The position numbers and the translations under genes were made by a program. Below the pieces are notes generated by a model that worked only from the letters and a program-made list of their open reading frames with translations, made no database searches and was not told the DNA's origin. Source: Scatosoma sp045533485 (GTDB taxonomy: Bacteria > Bacillota > Clostridia > Christensenellales > Borkfalkiaceae). Taken from it: a stretch of DNA of 64,000 nucleotides. How positions within the stretch are numbered: the first letter of the stretch is position 1; each line of letters opens with the position of its first letter. The stretch spans positions 1-64,000 of the forward strand of contig JAZSHX010000015.1 of the NCBI GenBank assembly GCA_045533485.1, in the 5' to 3' direction. Below are positions 14,974 through 24,440 of this stretch, piece after piece.

Positions 14974-16710
14974 ATGTTGAAAACGATTACGCCGCAGTTG
15001 ATAAAATCGTACACAAAGCAAGAAACGTTGCTTTTATGTGAACAATTGCGTACAACTATATACGACACGGTAATGCGTTGTGGGGGGCATTTGTCGTCTA
15101 ATTTGGGCGCGATTGAATCTACCGTTGCGCTTTTTCGCGTATTCGACTTTCCAAAAGATAAAATTGTTTTTGACGTAGGTCATCAATGCTATGCTTATAA
15201 ACTGCTTAGTGGCCGCGCGGATAAATTCTCCACGCTTAGAAAACGGGGCGGTGTTTCAGGTTTTCCCAAAAGAGAAGAAAGTGTATACGATAGCTACGAC
15301 ACGGGACATGCAGGAACGTCGATTTCGGCAGCGATTGGGCTTGCAAAGGCACGTGATTTGCAAAAACAAAATCATGCTGTAATTGCGTATATCGGCGACG
15401 GCTCTTTCAATAACGGGCTGGTTTATGAAGCGTTGTGTAGCTTAAAGGTGATGCAAACCAACATATTGATTATCTTAAACGACAACGATATGTCTATTTC
15501 GCCGACGGTAGGTGGTATGCATGACATACTATCTAATATGAAGAATAAGAAAAAGGCGGATAACGTTAAGCTTTTAGAACAGTTTGGCTTGCAATATTTG
15601 GGCGTAGCGGATGGAAACGACGTGGAAGAAATGGAAGCGTCGCTGTTACAAGCAAAATCCCTTTTGAAAAACGGTTCGGTTTTATTGCATATTGCAACGC
15701 GCAAGGGCAAAGGGTATGAATTTTGCGAAGAAGATCCCACGGGGACGCACGGCGTTTCGCCGATAGGCGCGGTGAAGGATACGGAATATTCGCACGTGCT
15801 TGGTAAAACGCTTTGCGAAATTGCGCAAACCAACGAAAAAATAACGGTAGTTTCCGCGGCCATGAAAGAAGCGTTGGGGCTTTCGCAGTTTTTTGAGTTA
15901 TATTCAAATCGTGCGTTTGATGTGGGTATTTGCGAAGAAAACGCGGCTGTATTATGCGCGTCAATGGCGGCAGGGGGCTTGAAGCCATATTACGCCATTT
16001 ATTCCACCTTTTTACAGCGTGCGTTCGATGAAATTATCCACGACGTTTGCGCGCAGGATATGCCCGTGACTTTTTGTATCGACCGCGCAGGGATTTCCGG
16101 CCCTGACGGGGAAACGCACCAAGGCGTGTTCGATTTATCCTATCTTTCTATGATACCCAATCTAACGATTGCCGTGCCGAAAGACGCGCGTGAGTTTGCC
16201 GCGATGCTAAAAATGAGCGCGACGTATGCGCACCCTTTGGCAATTCGCTATCCCAGAGCAGGTTGTATGCAATTTGAGCAAATAAATACGCCTTTGCAGG
16301 TTGGGAAATGGGAATATTTGTATAAACAAACGGCTGAAACGGACGCGTCCGTAACGGTGATTGCGTCAGGGGAACGTTGTTTGTCTATGGCTATGCGCAT
16401 ACTGCATACCTTGCAAAAAGACGGCAAATCCTTTGATTTGGTAAACGCGCGTTTTGTCAAACCGTTGGATTGCGCTTTGCTTGAAAATTTGCAATCCAAA
16501 CACGTGATTACATTGGAAGATAACGCGTATTTAGGCGGTTTGGGCTTGGCGATTAGTGGTGAGATGATGCGTATGCAAAAACACTGCAACGTTAAAAATT
16601 TTGCGTATAAAGATAGGTTTATTCCGCATGGCAAGGTTAGTGAATTGCAAGAGCAGTTTGGTTTGAATATGCTGGAAATTCAAGAATATATACGGAAAAT
16701 TTTAAGATGA
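14974..16710 (+). CDS. dxs: 1-deoxy-D-xylulose-5-phosphate synthase
   Basis: This 578-residue TPP enzyme makes DXP from pyruvate and glyceraldehyde 3-phosphate, the first MEP step. GGHLSSNLGAIE and FDVGHQCYAYKLLSGR lead the TPP domain, with the TPP motif GDGSFNNG..NDNDMSI. The transketolase-like domain has DRAGISGPDGETHQG and the C-terminal domain RFVKPLD. It is about 40 residues shorter than usual Dxs and has less common variants (GDGSFNNG for GDGALTGG). A GGGGAAAAG site supports 14974. Its stop overlaps tlyA (ATGA). Confidence 0.92.
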   Translation: MLKTITPQLIKSYTKQETLLLCEQLRTTIYDTVMRCGGHLSSNLGAIESTVALFRVFDFPKDKIVFDVGHQCYAYKLLSGRADKFSTLRKRGGVSGFPKREESVYDSYDTGHAGTSISAAIGLAKARDLQKQNHAVIAYIGDGSFNNGLVYEALCSLKVMQTNILIILNDNDMSISPTVGGMHDILSNMKNKKKADNVKLLEQFGLQYLGVADGNDVEEMEASLLQAKSLLKNGSVLLHIATRKGKGYEFCEEDPTGTHGVSPIGAVKDTEYSHVLGKTLCEIAQTNEKITVVSAAMKEALGLSQFFELYSNRAFDVGICEENAAVLCASMAAGGLKPYYAIYSTFLQRAFDEIIHDVCAQDMPVTFCIDRAGISGPDGETHQGVFDLSYLSMIPNLTIAVPKDAREFAAMLKMSATYAHPLAIRYPRAGCMQFEQINTPLQVGKWEYLYKQTAETDASVTVIASGERCLSMAMRILHTLQKDGKSFDLVNARFVKPLDCALLENLQSKHVITLEDNAYLGGLGLAISGEMMRMQKHCNVKNFAYKDRFIPHGKVSELQEQFGLNMLEIQEYIRKILR

Positions 16711-17498
16711 GAGCGGATAAATTTTTTGCGGAGCAGTTTGGCTCGCGTACAAAAGCGGCGGAAGCCATTGAAAAAGGTTTAGTGCTGGTCAACGGCAAGA
16801 AAATTCGCGCAAAAGACGAAGTTTCGCCACAGGACGCCGTTGAAATTTTGCAGGCCGAAGCACAGTTTGTTTCCAACGGCGGCTATAAATTGCACCGTGC
16901 TATTAAAGCTTTTGCTTTTGATTGTAGCGGAAAGGTTTTTGCGGATTTGGGTGCAAGTACGGGCGGTTTTACCGATTGCCTTTTGCAAAACGGTGTGAAA
17001 AAAGTGTACGCCGTGGACGTTGGCGAAAGTCTACTGCACGAAAGTTTGTATAACGATGCGCGCATTGTTCGTATGGAAAACACCAACGCACGGTATTTGA
17101 CTGAGACGGATTTTCCTGAAAAAATCGACGGTGTGGTTGCGGACGTTAGCTTTATATCTTTGCGTTTAATTTTTCCTACGATTGCGAAGATTATCAACGG
17201 GCAGGGTGATGTGTTTGCTTTGATAAAACCGCAATTTGAGTGCGAAAAGAAAAATATCAGCAAAAGCGGTATCGTACATACGTTTGCACACGTGGAAATC
17301 GTGGAAAAAGTGTGCGGTTATGCGCAAGAGAACGCGCTGTATCCGCAAGCACTCATCAATGCGCCGATTAGAAAAGGAAAAAACGTGGAATACGTGGTGT
17401 GGCTGTCGCCAAATAAAGAAAGCGCAATGGCAAATAAGCAAATCGCCGCTTGTGTGCGCGCGCTGTTGAAAAACGAAAACAACGAAGAATACAAGTAA
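16707..17498 (+). CDS. tlyA: TlyA family rRNA (cytidine-2'-O)-methyltransferase
   Basis: The 263-residue protein has an N-terminal S4 RNA-binding domain (RADKFFAEQFGSRTKAAEAI, ..GLVLVNGKKIRAKDEV) and an FtsJ/RrmJ methyltransferase fold with SAM motif FADLGASTGGFTDCLL near 73-88 and the KPQFE motif. Family members methylate rRNA 2'-OH groups; older annotations call them haemolysins. The four-base overlap with dxs suggests coupled translation. Position between dxs and nadK is conserved. Confidence 0.93.
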   Translation: MRADKFFAEQFGSRTKAAEAIEKGLVLVNGKKIRAKDEVSPQDAVEILQAEAQFVSNGGYKLHRAIKAFAFDCSGKVFADLGASTGGFTDCLLQNGVKKVYAVDVGESLLHESLYNDARIVRMENTNARYLTETDFPEKIDGVVADVSFISLRLIFPTIAKIINGQGDVFALIKPQFECEKKNISKSGIVHTFAHVEIVEKVCGYAQENALYPQALINAPIRKGKNVEYVVWLSPNKESAMANKQIAACVRALLKNENNEEYK

Positions 17499-17515
17499 TC
17501 ATTTTGGAGAAACCC

Positions 17516-18322
17516 ATGAAAGTTGGCGTACTTGGAACAAAAGCGAAAATTAAATACGAAAACGTAGTGCATGAGTTTGTTACATACCTGCAATCGCTTG
17601 GCTATCAAGCGGTGGAGTTTGACAGGGTGCAGGACGTATGCGACGTAGACGTTGTTGTTGTGCTTGGGGGCGACGGTGCGATTTTGCACGCGGCGCTCAC
17701 TTCGGCGCAAAACGGCATAAAAATAGTTGGGGTAAATTACGGTTCTTTGGGCTTTTTAACGGAGTTTGAAAAGGACGAAAAGCAAGGGCTTGCCGATATA
17801 CTTGCGCAATTTGAGAAAGGGGATTGCCGCATTGTTAAGCGTAGCTTATTACAAGTGGAAATAGGCGGAAAAACGCACTATGCCTTAAACGAAGTGGCGT
17901 TGCACCGTGATTGTGGGTATGCGCCCGAAAAGCAGTCGCAATTGCTTAAAATGAAAGCGCACACCAAGGCAGGTGCGTATTCGGTCGCAGGCGATGGGGC
18001 GTTGATTTGTACGCCGACGGGTTCAACCGCCTATTCCTTATCCGCTGGCGGTGCAATCTTAACGCCGGAAGTGCCTGTGTTTATGCTTACACCCATTTGT
18101 GCGTTTTCTATGCGTGCGCGCCCGATAGTCTTTTCTAACGATGAAGAAGTGGCGTTGCAAGTGGAAAAAGGCAGGGCTGCGGTGACGATTGACGGCTTGC
18201 CGATCACTTGTTTGCCCGAAGCGGCGACAATATTTATTAAAAAAGCGCCGTTTACAGCCGATTTCCTTGTCAAAGACAATTCCGATTTCTTTACAAAAGT
18301 AAAGACGAAGTTAAACGAATAA
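17516..18322 (+). CDS. nadK: NAD kinase
   Basis: NadK phosphorylates NAD to NADP. The 268-residue protein has the diagnostic GGDGAILHA, NYGSLGFLTEF, and LICTPTGSTAYSLSAGG motifs. GGAG seven bases before 17516 sets the start; the longer frame from 17450 overlaps tlyA and lacks family sequence. It lies 17 bp after tlyA in the conserved tlyA-nadK-argR-recN run. Confidence 0.95.
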   Translation: MKVGVLGTKAKIKYENVVHEFVTYLQSLGYQAVEFDRVQDVCDVDVVVVLGGDGAILHAALTSAQNGIKIVGVNYGSLGFLTEFEKDEKQGLADILAQFEKGDCRIVKRSLLQVEIGGKTHYALNEVALHRDCGYAPEKQSQLLKMKAHTKAGAYSVAGDGALICTPTGSTAYSLSAGGAILTPEVPVFMLTPICAFSMRARPIVFSNDEEVALQVEKGRAAVTIDGLPITCLPEAATIFIKKAPFTADFLVKDNSDFFTKVKTKLNE

Positions 18323-18361
18323 GTATTTGCCGTTCCTATACGATAAGAAAAGGGGAAAATT

Positions 18362-18814
18362 ATGTTACGATCAACCAGACACGCTAAAATTTTAGAAATT
18401 ATATCGCACAAGGAAATTGAAACGCAGGAAGAGTTGTGTCAAGAATTGCAAGCGATGGATTTTCTTGTTACGCAAGCAACCATTTCCAGAGATATTCGAG
18501 ATTTGCACCTGTTCAAAGTGGCTGGAATTGAAAAGAAATACCGCTATGCGTATATGAACCGCACGGCAGCCGACGTTTCGCCGAAGATGCGCGGACTCTT
18601 TCGCGATTGTATGCTTTCCATCACGGCGGCTAAAAACTTGGTCGTTATTCGTACGCTGGCAGGCAACGGCGCTAATGCAGGCGCGGTAGTTGATCAGTTG
18701 CAGTACCAAGAAATCGTCGGCTCTGTTGCAGGTGACGATACGTTGCTTATCGTTTGTCAAAGCGATGAAGCGGCGCAAAACGTAGTGATGAAAATTAACG
18801 AATTTCTCAATTAA
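18362..18814 (+). CDS. argR: Arginine repressor ArgR/AhrC
   Basis: The 150-residue regulator has an N-terminal winged helix (LEIISHKEIETQEELCQELQ..TQATISRDIRDL) and a C-terminal oligomerisation/arginine-binding domain with GNGANAGAVVDQL and VGSVAGDDTLLIVC. It represses arginine synthesis genes when arginine is abundant. AAGGGGAAAA precedes the ATG. Between nadK and recN as in most Firmicutes. Confidence 0.93.
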   Translation: MLRSTRHAKILEIISHKEIETQEELCQELQAMDFLVTQATISRDIRDLHLFKVAGIEKKYRYAYMNRTAADVSPKMRGLFRDCMLSITAAKNLVVIRTLAGNGANAGAVVDQLQYQEIVGSVAGDDTLLIVCQSDEAAQNVVMKINEFLN

Positions 18815-18835
18815 CGATACGATTAGGATAAATAT

Positions 18836-20533
18836 ATGTTAGCTAAGCTTTCCATAAAAAACGTTGCCTTAATTGAACAGGCAGAAATATCTTTTGACGG
18901 CGGACTCAACGTGCTTTCGGGGGAAACGGGGGCAGGAAAATCGGTAATTTTGGATTCCGTCAATTTCGTGTTGGGCGCAAAAGCGGATAGGTCTATGATT
19001 CGTTACGGGGAAGCGGAATGTATGGTAAAAGCGGAGTTTTTCGTGGATGAAAACTCTAAAGCAGTACAAACCTTGCGTGAATTTGATATTGAAAGCGATG
19101 GGGAGATTATCATTTCCCGTCGATTTTCCGCCGTAGGCAAAAACAGTATTAAAATCAATGGCTGTACGGTAACGGCGTCTATGCTTAGGCAGGTTACGGA
19201 CAACTTAGTGGACGTACACGGACAAAGCGAACATTTTTATTTGTTAAAGGAAAGCAATCAATTAAAGCTTTTAGATACCGTTGTCGGGCGTCCGCTTTTG
19301 GATGAAAAGCAGGCACTGCAAAACGCATTGAAAGAAAAGCGCCTTATTGATGAAAAGATTGCTATGCTTGGCGGAAATGAAATGGAGCGTGCAAGGCGCT
19401 TGGAACTGCTTTCTTATCAAATAGAAGAAATACTTTCCGTAGATTTGAAGGACGGCGAAGAAGAAGCGCTTTTGGTGCAACGCGATAAAATGATGCACCT
19501 TGAAAAAATTATCAACGGGCTACAAGAAGCAAGCACCGTTTTGTCTGGCGACGTAGGTGTTTTGGACGGTTTACACGTTGCCGTTCGCGCGATCAATCCT
19601 ATTGTGAAATACGACGATAATTACGCTGCTTTTTTGGAACGCTTGGAAAATTTACAAGCAGAGCTTGAAGACGTTAGCGAAGCTTTGGCGGACGCTGGAA
19701 ACGAACTGTATTTTGACGAAAATCAAGTGGTGGAGATTGAAGCGCGTTTAGATGCTATACGCACATTGAAGCGTAAATACGGCGCAAATAAAGAGCAAAT
19801 CGACGCGTATTTACAAGCGATACAATCGGAGCACGATTTGTTGCAGGATTGCGAAGGACAATATGCTTCTTTGATGCAAAAACGTGCAAAAACGGTGCAG
19901 GAAATTTATACGATTTGCAAAAAAATTACGCAGTTGCGCAAACAAACCGCGGAAACGTTTACGAAGCAAATCGTAGAAGAGCTTAAAACGTTGAATATGT
20001 CGCAACCGCAATTCACGATTGAATTTTCCGTGTATACGGAGCAAGATGCGGAACACGCGACGCAAAATGGATTAGACAACGTGACGTTTTTATTTTCAGC
20101 CAACGCAGGAGAGCCGGTAAAACCGTTGGGGAAAATTATAAGCGGCGGTGAAATGAGTCGGTTTATGTTGGCGGTGAAAACGCGATTATCTGGCTTAAAC
20201 GGCATTGTTACTTATATTTTTGATGAAATTGATGCGGGGATTAGCGGTAAAACGGCAAAAGTTGTAGGGGAAAAGTTGGCAAAAATTTCCAAGAACACGC
20301 AAATTATAGCCGTGTCGCATCTTGCACAAATTGCTTGTATGAGTGATAACGCGTTTTTGATTGAAAAGGCGGAAAAGGACGGAAAAACGCTTACACGCGT
20401 TGAAAAGCTTGATGCTAACGCACGTTTGTCGGAGTTGGTGCGTTTGCTTGGCGGCAACGACGATAATGCTTTTGCCTTAAAACATGCACAAGAGCTTGTT
20501 CATCAAGCGCGTGATTTCAAAACGTCTATTTGA
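18836..20533 (+). CDS. recN: DNA repair protein RecN
   Basis: The 565-residue SMC-like ATPase works in double-strand-break repair. Walker A GETGAGKSVILDSV lies at about residues 29-42. A helical/coiled-coil central region follows, then the signature ISGGEMSRFMLA and Walker B YIFDEIDAGISG near the C-terminus. AGGAT precedes the ATG. It is the last housekeeping gene of the cluster; a terminator-like hairpin follows at the spoIVB start. Confidence 0.94.
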   Translation: MLAKLSIKNVALIEQAEISFDGGLNVLSGETGAGKSVILDSVNFVLGAKADRSMIRYGEAECMVKAEFFVDENSKAVQTLREFDIESDGEIIISRRFSAVGKNSIKINGCTVTASMLRQVTDNLVDVHGQSEHFYLLKESNQLKLLDTVVGRPLLDEKQALQNALKEKRLIDEKIAMLGGNEMERARRLELLSYQIEEILSVDLKDGEEEALLVQRDKMMHLEKIINGLQEASTVLSGDVGVLDGLHVAVRAINPIVKYDDNYAAFLERLENLQAELEDVSEALADAGNELYFDENQVVEIEARLDAIRTLKRKYGANKEQIDAYLQAIQSEHDLLQDCEGQYASLMQKRAKTVQEIYTICKKITQLRKQTAETFTKQIVEELKTLNMSQPQFTIEFSVYTEQDAEHATQNGLDNVTFLFSANAGEPVKPLGKIISGGEMSRFMLAVKTRLSGLNGIVTYIFDEIDAGISGKTAKVVGEKLAKISKNTQIIAVSHLAQIACMSDNAFLIEKAEKDGKTLTRVEKLDANARLSELVRLLGGNDDNAFALKHAQELVHQARDFKTSI

Positions 20534-20577
20534 TAATCTTACCATTTTATAATTGAATAACTTTTGGGAATAAAATT

Positions 20578-20640
20578 GCTCAATTTGCGCAAAGTATCTT
20601 TAACGGAGGAAATTATGCGCAAATTGAGTTTTTTTGTTTT
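20578..20640 (+). promoter_or_regulatory. Terminator-like hairpin spanning the spoIVB ribosome site and start
   Basis: CTCAATTTGCGC (20579-20590) and GCGCAAATTGAG (20617-20628) form a perfect 12-bp inverted repeat. The 26-nt loop contains the AACGGAGG ribosome site, and the start codon lies at the loop/stem edge. A T-run (TTTTTTTG then more T) follows immediately inside the coding sequence. It looks like an intrinsic terminator for recN read-through that also shapes spoIVB initiation. A TGAATA at 20554 is a weak sigma-F/G-like -35 candidate. Confidence 0.7.
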
Positions 20641-21631
20641 TAGCGCGCTTTCACTTGGCGTATGGACGGTTGGCGCGGTGTATACGCCTGTAAATATGCA
20701 AGTGGATGCGGCGTCAAACGTTGTCTACGTTGGGGGGATGTCGGCAGGGTTTACATTAAAATCGGACGGAGCACAAATCATCGGTATGTGCGAAGTGGTA
20801 ACGGAAAAAGGGTTGTGTTCGCCTGCGGTGAGTGCAGGATTGCGCGCAGGTGATAAAATTATAAAAATAAATGCAGTTTTGGTGCAGTCGATTGCGCAGT
20901 TGAACGAATTAATCAATGCGTCAAAAGGAAACGACGTGCAATTAGAAATACAAAGAAATGCGGAAATGTTGCATATACGCGTGAAACCCGTATGCGATAA
21001 GGCGACGGGGCGTTATAAAATAGGTATATTAGCGCGCGATAGCGTGTCTGGTATAGGAACGGTAACGTATATAAATAAAGAAACGGGGCGTTTTGGTGCC
21101 TTGGGACACGCCGTTGTAGGGGAAAGCAAACAAGAATTAAGTATTTTTGACGGTAGCGTATATGCTTGCAGTATTGTTGGCGTAAGCAAAGGCGTTCGCG
21201 GTAAAGCAGGAGAGCTTCGTGGTATGTTTTTAAGCAATCAAACGCTTGGTGTAGCCGATAAATTGTGTGAAAGCGGTATTTTTGGCAATATATGCAATGA
21301 TTTTCAAGTAAACGATTTGATGCAAAGCGTTGCGGATTCGGCGGGGGCTACGCCGGGAAATGCGTATATTTATTCCACCGTAGACGGTTTACAGCCTAAA
21401 AAATATCAAATAGAAATCGTTAAAGTGGACAAGAGCAACCGAGAAAATAAAAATTATGTTGTAAAAATTACCGATAACGACTTGATTGAGCAGACGGGCG
21501 GTATTGTGCAAGGGATGAGCGGAAGCCCGATTTTACAAAATGGCAAGGTAATAGGGGCGATAACGCATGTTTTTGTAAACGATCCGACGCGTGGATACGG
21601 CATTGATATACAAAAAATGATGAAAGAATAA
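20615..21631 (+). CDS. spoIVB: SpoIVB peptidase (stage IV sporulation, S55 family)
   Basis: SpoIVB is secreted from the forespore and cleaves SpoIVFA to trigger pro-sigma-K processing. The 338-residue protein has an N-terminal signal/anchor (about 4-25), a PDZ domain (about 45-125, with AGLRAGDKIIKIN), and the S55 serine peptidase domain with ALGHAV (H165) and GMSGSPIL (S304), the expected catalytic pair. The start is set by GGAGG before 20615. It follows recN as in Bacillus, but spo0A, its usual downstream neighbour, is at 50 kb here. Confidence 0.94.
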   Translation: MRKLSFFVFSALSLGVWTVGAVYTPVNMQVDAASNVVYVGGMSAGFTLKSDGAQIIGMCEVVTEKGLCSPAVSAGLRAGDKIIKINAVLVQSIAQLNELINASKGNDVQLEIQRNAEMLHIRVKPVCDKATGRYKIGILARDSVSGIGTVTYINKETGRFGALGHAVVGESKQELSIFDGSVYACSIVGVSKGVRGKAGELRGMFLSNQTLGVADKLCESGIFGNICNDFQVNDLMQSVADSAGATPGNAYIYSTVDGLQPKKYQIEIVKVDKSNRENKNYVVKITDNDLIEQTGGIVQGMSGSPILQNGKVIGAITHVFVNDPTRGYGIDIQKMMKE

Positions 21632-21633
21632 AT

Positions 21634-21670
21634 GCTATGCGTAACATAATTATTATGCGTGGTAGAGTAG
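21634..21670. repeat. Dispersed palindromic repeat, copy B
   Basis: Located between spoIVB and the next carboxypeptidase gene. Its reverse complement contains TTATGTTACGCATAGCA, which matches copies A (976-1012) and C (45028-45089) at nearly every base of that half, and a degenerate left half ACCACGCATAATA. It is the most decayed of the three. Confidence 0.6.
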
Positions 21671-21704
21671 TTTTATTTTGTTAAACAAAAAAGGAGAGAG
21701 ACAG

Positions 21705-22928
21705 GTGAAAAAAAGTGTAAAATGTATGATAACGGCGGCAACGTTGGCTGTCGTATTTGGGGCAGGTTTTACAAATGCTTGGTGTACGGCAAATGCGGAA
21801 AAAATGCCTACATCGTGCGTAGAGACAGCGACGAGCAGTACGGCAACGACAAAAACAGCGTTAAAAACGCACGGAAAATCGGCTTTTTTGATGGATTTTA
21901 CGACAAATAGCGTTATTTTTGCGGAAAATGAAACACAGCATTTGCCGATCGCAAGTATGTGTAAAATAATGACACTTATTTTGGCTTTTGATGCAGTTTC
22001 GGCTGGGGAGTTACATTTAGACGAAGAAATTAGCATTAGCGAACGCGCAGCGTCGATGGGCGGTTCACAGGTTTTTTTGGAGAAAAATGCAAAATATCCC
22101 GTGCGTGAGCTGTTAAAAAGCATCGTTGTTTGTTCAGCGAACGATAGTTGTGTTGCGATTGCAGAGCGAATTGCAGGTAGTGAAGAAGCGTTTACTGAGC
22201 GTATGTGTGAAAAGGCAAAAGCGCTTGGTGCAAACGATACGATATTTGCAAATTGTACGGGGTTACCCAAAGAACCGCAGTATTCCTGCGCGAAAGACGT
22301 GGCAATTATGCTTAAAGAGCTGTTAAAACACGAAGAATATTACAAATTCGGTAAGGTTTGGCTGGACAAATTTAATCATCCCAAGGGGAGATATACGGAA
22401 ATTACCAACACAAACAAGCTTGTTCGTTTTTACGACGGTTGCGATGGGGGTAAAACGGGCTTCACGAACCAAGCAGGATTTTGCTTAGCGGCAACGGCGA
22501 AACGAAACGGATTGCGTGTAATTTCCGTGGTAATCGGCGCGGATACAAGCCAAAATCGGTTTGACGACGTACGAAGTATGTTTGATTATGCCTTTGCCAA
22601 CTATACGATGACGCCGATTGCGGAAGCAAACGTAGCCCTTGAACACTGTGCGCCTGTTGTAAACGGTAAAGAAAAAAGTGTGGCAGTTTGTCCGGAAAGA
22701 ACTGCTGCTGCCTTTCAAAAACGTGGCGAAAAATTGGGAATAACCATCGATACGCGACTTCAAACGATAAGCGCGCCTATCGAAAAAGGACAAAAGGTCG
22801 GCGAACTTATTGTGTATAAGGACGGAGTGGAAACCGATCGTGTGGCGTTAGTGGCTATGCATACCGTAGAAAAAGCTACTTGGTTTGACGAGCTTCGTGA
22901 TATTGCAAGGCAATGGACGAAGCGATAA
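21705..22928 (+). CDS. D-alanyl-D-alanine carboxypeptidase (DacF-like, PBP5 family)
   Basis: This 407-residue S11 peptidase trims the pentapeptide D-Ala. The active-site SxxK is SMCK near residue 85, SxN is SAN, and KTG appears in DGGKTGFTNQAG. A PBP5-type C-terminal domain follows. The N-terminus is a signal peptide (MKKSVKCMITAATLAVVFGAG). The start is GTG at 21705, eight bases after GGAGAGA. Next to spoIVB it may serve spore cortex, as DacF does in Bacillus, but this is inference. Confidence 0.88.
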   Translation: MKKSVKCMITAATLAVVFGAGFTNAWCTANAEKMPTSCVETATSSTATTKTALKTHGKSAFLMDFTTNSVIFAENETQHLPIASMCKIMTLILAFDAVSAGELHLDEEISISERAASMGGSQVFLEKNAKYPVRELLKSIVVCSANDSCVAIAERIAGSEEAFTERMCEKAKALGANDTIFANCTGLPKEPQYSCAKDVAIMLKELLKHEEYYKFGKVWLDKFNHPKGRYTEITNTNKLVRFYDGCDGGKTGFTNQAGFCLAATAKRNGLRVISVVIGADTSQNRFDDVRSMFDYAFANYTMTPIAEANVALEHCAPVVNGKEKSVAVCPERTAAAFQKRGEKLGITIDTRLQTISAPIEKGQKVGELIVYKDGVETDRVALVAMHTVEKATWFDELRDIARQWTKR

Positions 22929-22951
22929 GGATAAATTGTAAATGAATAAGC

Positions 22952-22998
22952 AAAAATCCGCCTTAGGGAAAAAAATTCTCTATAAAGGCGGATTTTTC
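22952..22998 (+). terminator. Intrinsic terminator after the carboxypeptidase
   Basis: AAAAATCCGCCTT (22952-22964) pairs with AAGGCGGATTTTT (22985-22997) around a 20-nt A-rich loop. Confidence 0.85.
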
Positions 22999-23020
22999 GT
23001 AGAAAAATGCAGTTGTGCTC

Positions 23021-23049
23021 TTGCTTTTTTCAATCAAATTTGATAAAAT
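23021..23049 (+). promoter_or_regulatory. Sigma-A promoter of lysA
   Basis: TTGCTT (23021-23026), 17-bp spacer, then TAAAAT (23044-23049) preceded by TGA as an extended -10. The short leader to lysA has no room for a lysine riboswitch. Confidence 0.75.
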
Positions 23050-23071
23050 AATAAAGAAGGTGTGTACGGCT

Positions 23072-24418
23072 ATGAAAAAAGTGTATATAAACGAAAGAAA
23101 AACGTTAAAAATCAATAAAACTGGTCATTTGGAAATCGGCGGTGCGGATTGTGTGCAATTAGCGCAAACGTTCGGTACGCCTTTATACGTTTTTGATGAA
23201 GCGTATATTCGCACGATGATGCGTGTGTATCGCAACGCGATAGATAAATTCTACGACGGAAACGGTATGGTTTTGTATGCGTCTAAAGCGTTTTCCTGCC
23301 AAGCGATTTATCGAATTGCCGATGAAGAAAATATCGGCATAGACGTTGTGTCGGGCGGTGAACTCTACACGGCCTTACAGGCGGGTTTTCCTGTGGAAAA
23401 AATTTATATGCACGGCAACAATAAGCTGGATTATGAAATCGGGGAAGCGTTAGATGCAAAAATAGGTTGTATCGTAGCCGACGCCTATTCCGAATTAGAT
23501 AAAATTGACACGGAAGCGCAAAAACGCGGTATGGTACAGGATGTATTACTTCGTATCAATCCCGGGGTGGAAGCGCATACGCACGCATTCGTGCAAACGG
23601 CTACCCCCGATAGTAAGTTTGGTTTTTCCGTGCAAGACGGTACAGCTGAAGCAGTGACTGCCTACGCGTTGAAAAAGAAAAACATTTGCTTGAAAGGGTA
23701 TCATTGTCATATCGGTTCGCAAATTTTTGAAAAACAATCGTTTGTGCTGGCGGTGGAAAAATGTATGCAGTTTGCCGCAAAAGTGCGTGAAAGCCTGCAA
23801 TTTACGCCTAAAACGTTTAATTTAGGCGGTGGTTTTGGGGTTTGGTATACGGACGAAGACCGTGCTTTGCCGGCGGAAGATTATGCCGAATATTTGCAAG
23901 CTATGTTCACTACGCTGAAAGAAAAAGCGGCGCAAATGCAGTTGCCTTTACCGTTTGTTTTAATAGAGCCGGGGCGTTCCATCGTTGCCGAAGCCGGTAT
24001 TACATTATATACCGTAGGCACAATCAAAGAAATTCCCGGGGTGAAGACGTATGTAGCGGTAGACGGGGGTATGTTTGATAACCCTAGATATGCCTTGTAT
24101 CAATCGAAATATACGGCGGTGTTAGCAAATCGCGCCAACGAAGTATGCGACCAGATCGTTACGATTGCAGGGAAGTGCTGTGAAAGCGGCGATATTATTG
24201 CGCCCAACGTATGCTTACCAAAAGCGCAAAGCGGTGATTTGCTTGCAGTGCTTTCCACGGGGGCATATAACTATTCTATGGCGATGAATTACAACAAAAA
24301 TATGATTCCGCCCTGCATTTTGGTGCAGGATGGCAAAGGCGAATACATTGTAAAACCGCAATCCTACGCGGATTTGAACAGAAACGACGTAATTCCTACA
24401 AGATTACAAAAAAAGTAA
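23072..24418 (+). CDS. lysA: Diaminopimelate decarboxylase
   Basis: The PLP enzyme of 448 residues converts meso-diaminopimelate to lysine. The PLP lysine is K72 in LYASKAF; CHIGSQIF, LGGGFGVWY, EPGRS and CCESGD follow in order as in fold-type III decarboxylases. AAGAAGGTG upstream supports 23072; the longer frame from 23015 reads through the promoter. It has its own promoter and precedes scpA by 22 bp. Confidence 0.94.
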   Translation: MKKVYINERKTLKINKTGHLEIGGADCVQLAQTFGTPLYVFDEAYIRTMMRVYRNAIDKFYDGNGMVLYASKAFSCQAIYRIADEENIGIDVVSGGELYTALQAGFPVEKIYMHGNNKLDYEIGEALDAKIGCIVADAYSELDKIDTEAQKRGMVQDVLLRINPGVEAHTHAFVQTATPDSKFGFSVQDGTAEAVTAYALKKKNICLKGYHCHIGSQIFEKQSFVLAVEKCMQFAAKVRESLQFTPKTFNLGGGFGVWYTDEDRALPAEDYAEYLQAMFTTLKEKAAQMQLPLPFVLIEPGRSIVAEAGITLYTVGTIKEIPGVKTYVAVDGGMFDNPRYALYQSKYTAVLANRANEVCDQIVTIAGKCCESGDIIAPNVCLPKAQSGDLLAVLSTGAYNYSMAMNYNKNMIPPCILVQDGKGEYIVKPQSYADLNRNDVIPTRLQKK

Positions 24419-24440
24419 ACATTAACGGATAGGAGCAGGT

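Noticed and set aside
22929..23071. Lysine riboswitch upstream of lysA
   Set aside because: The leader after the promoter is only about 16-20 nt; the hairpin upstream is the previous gene's terminator.
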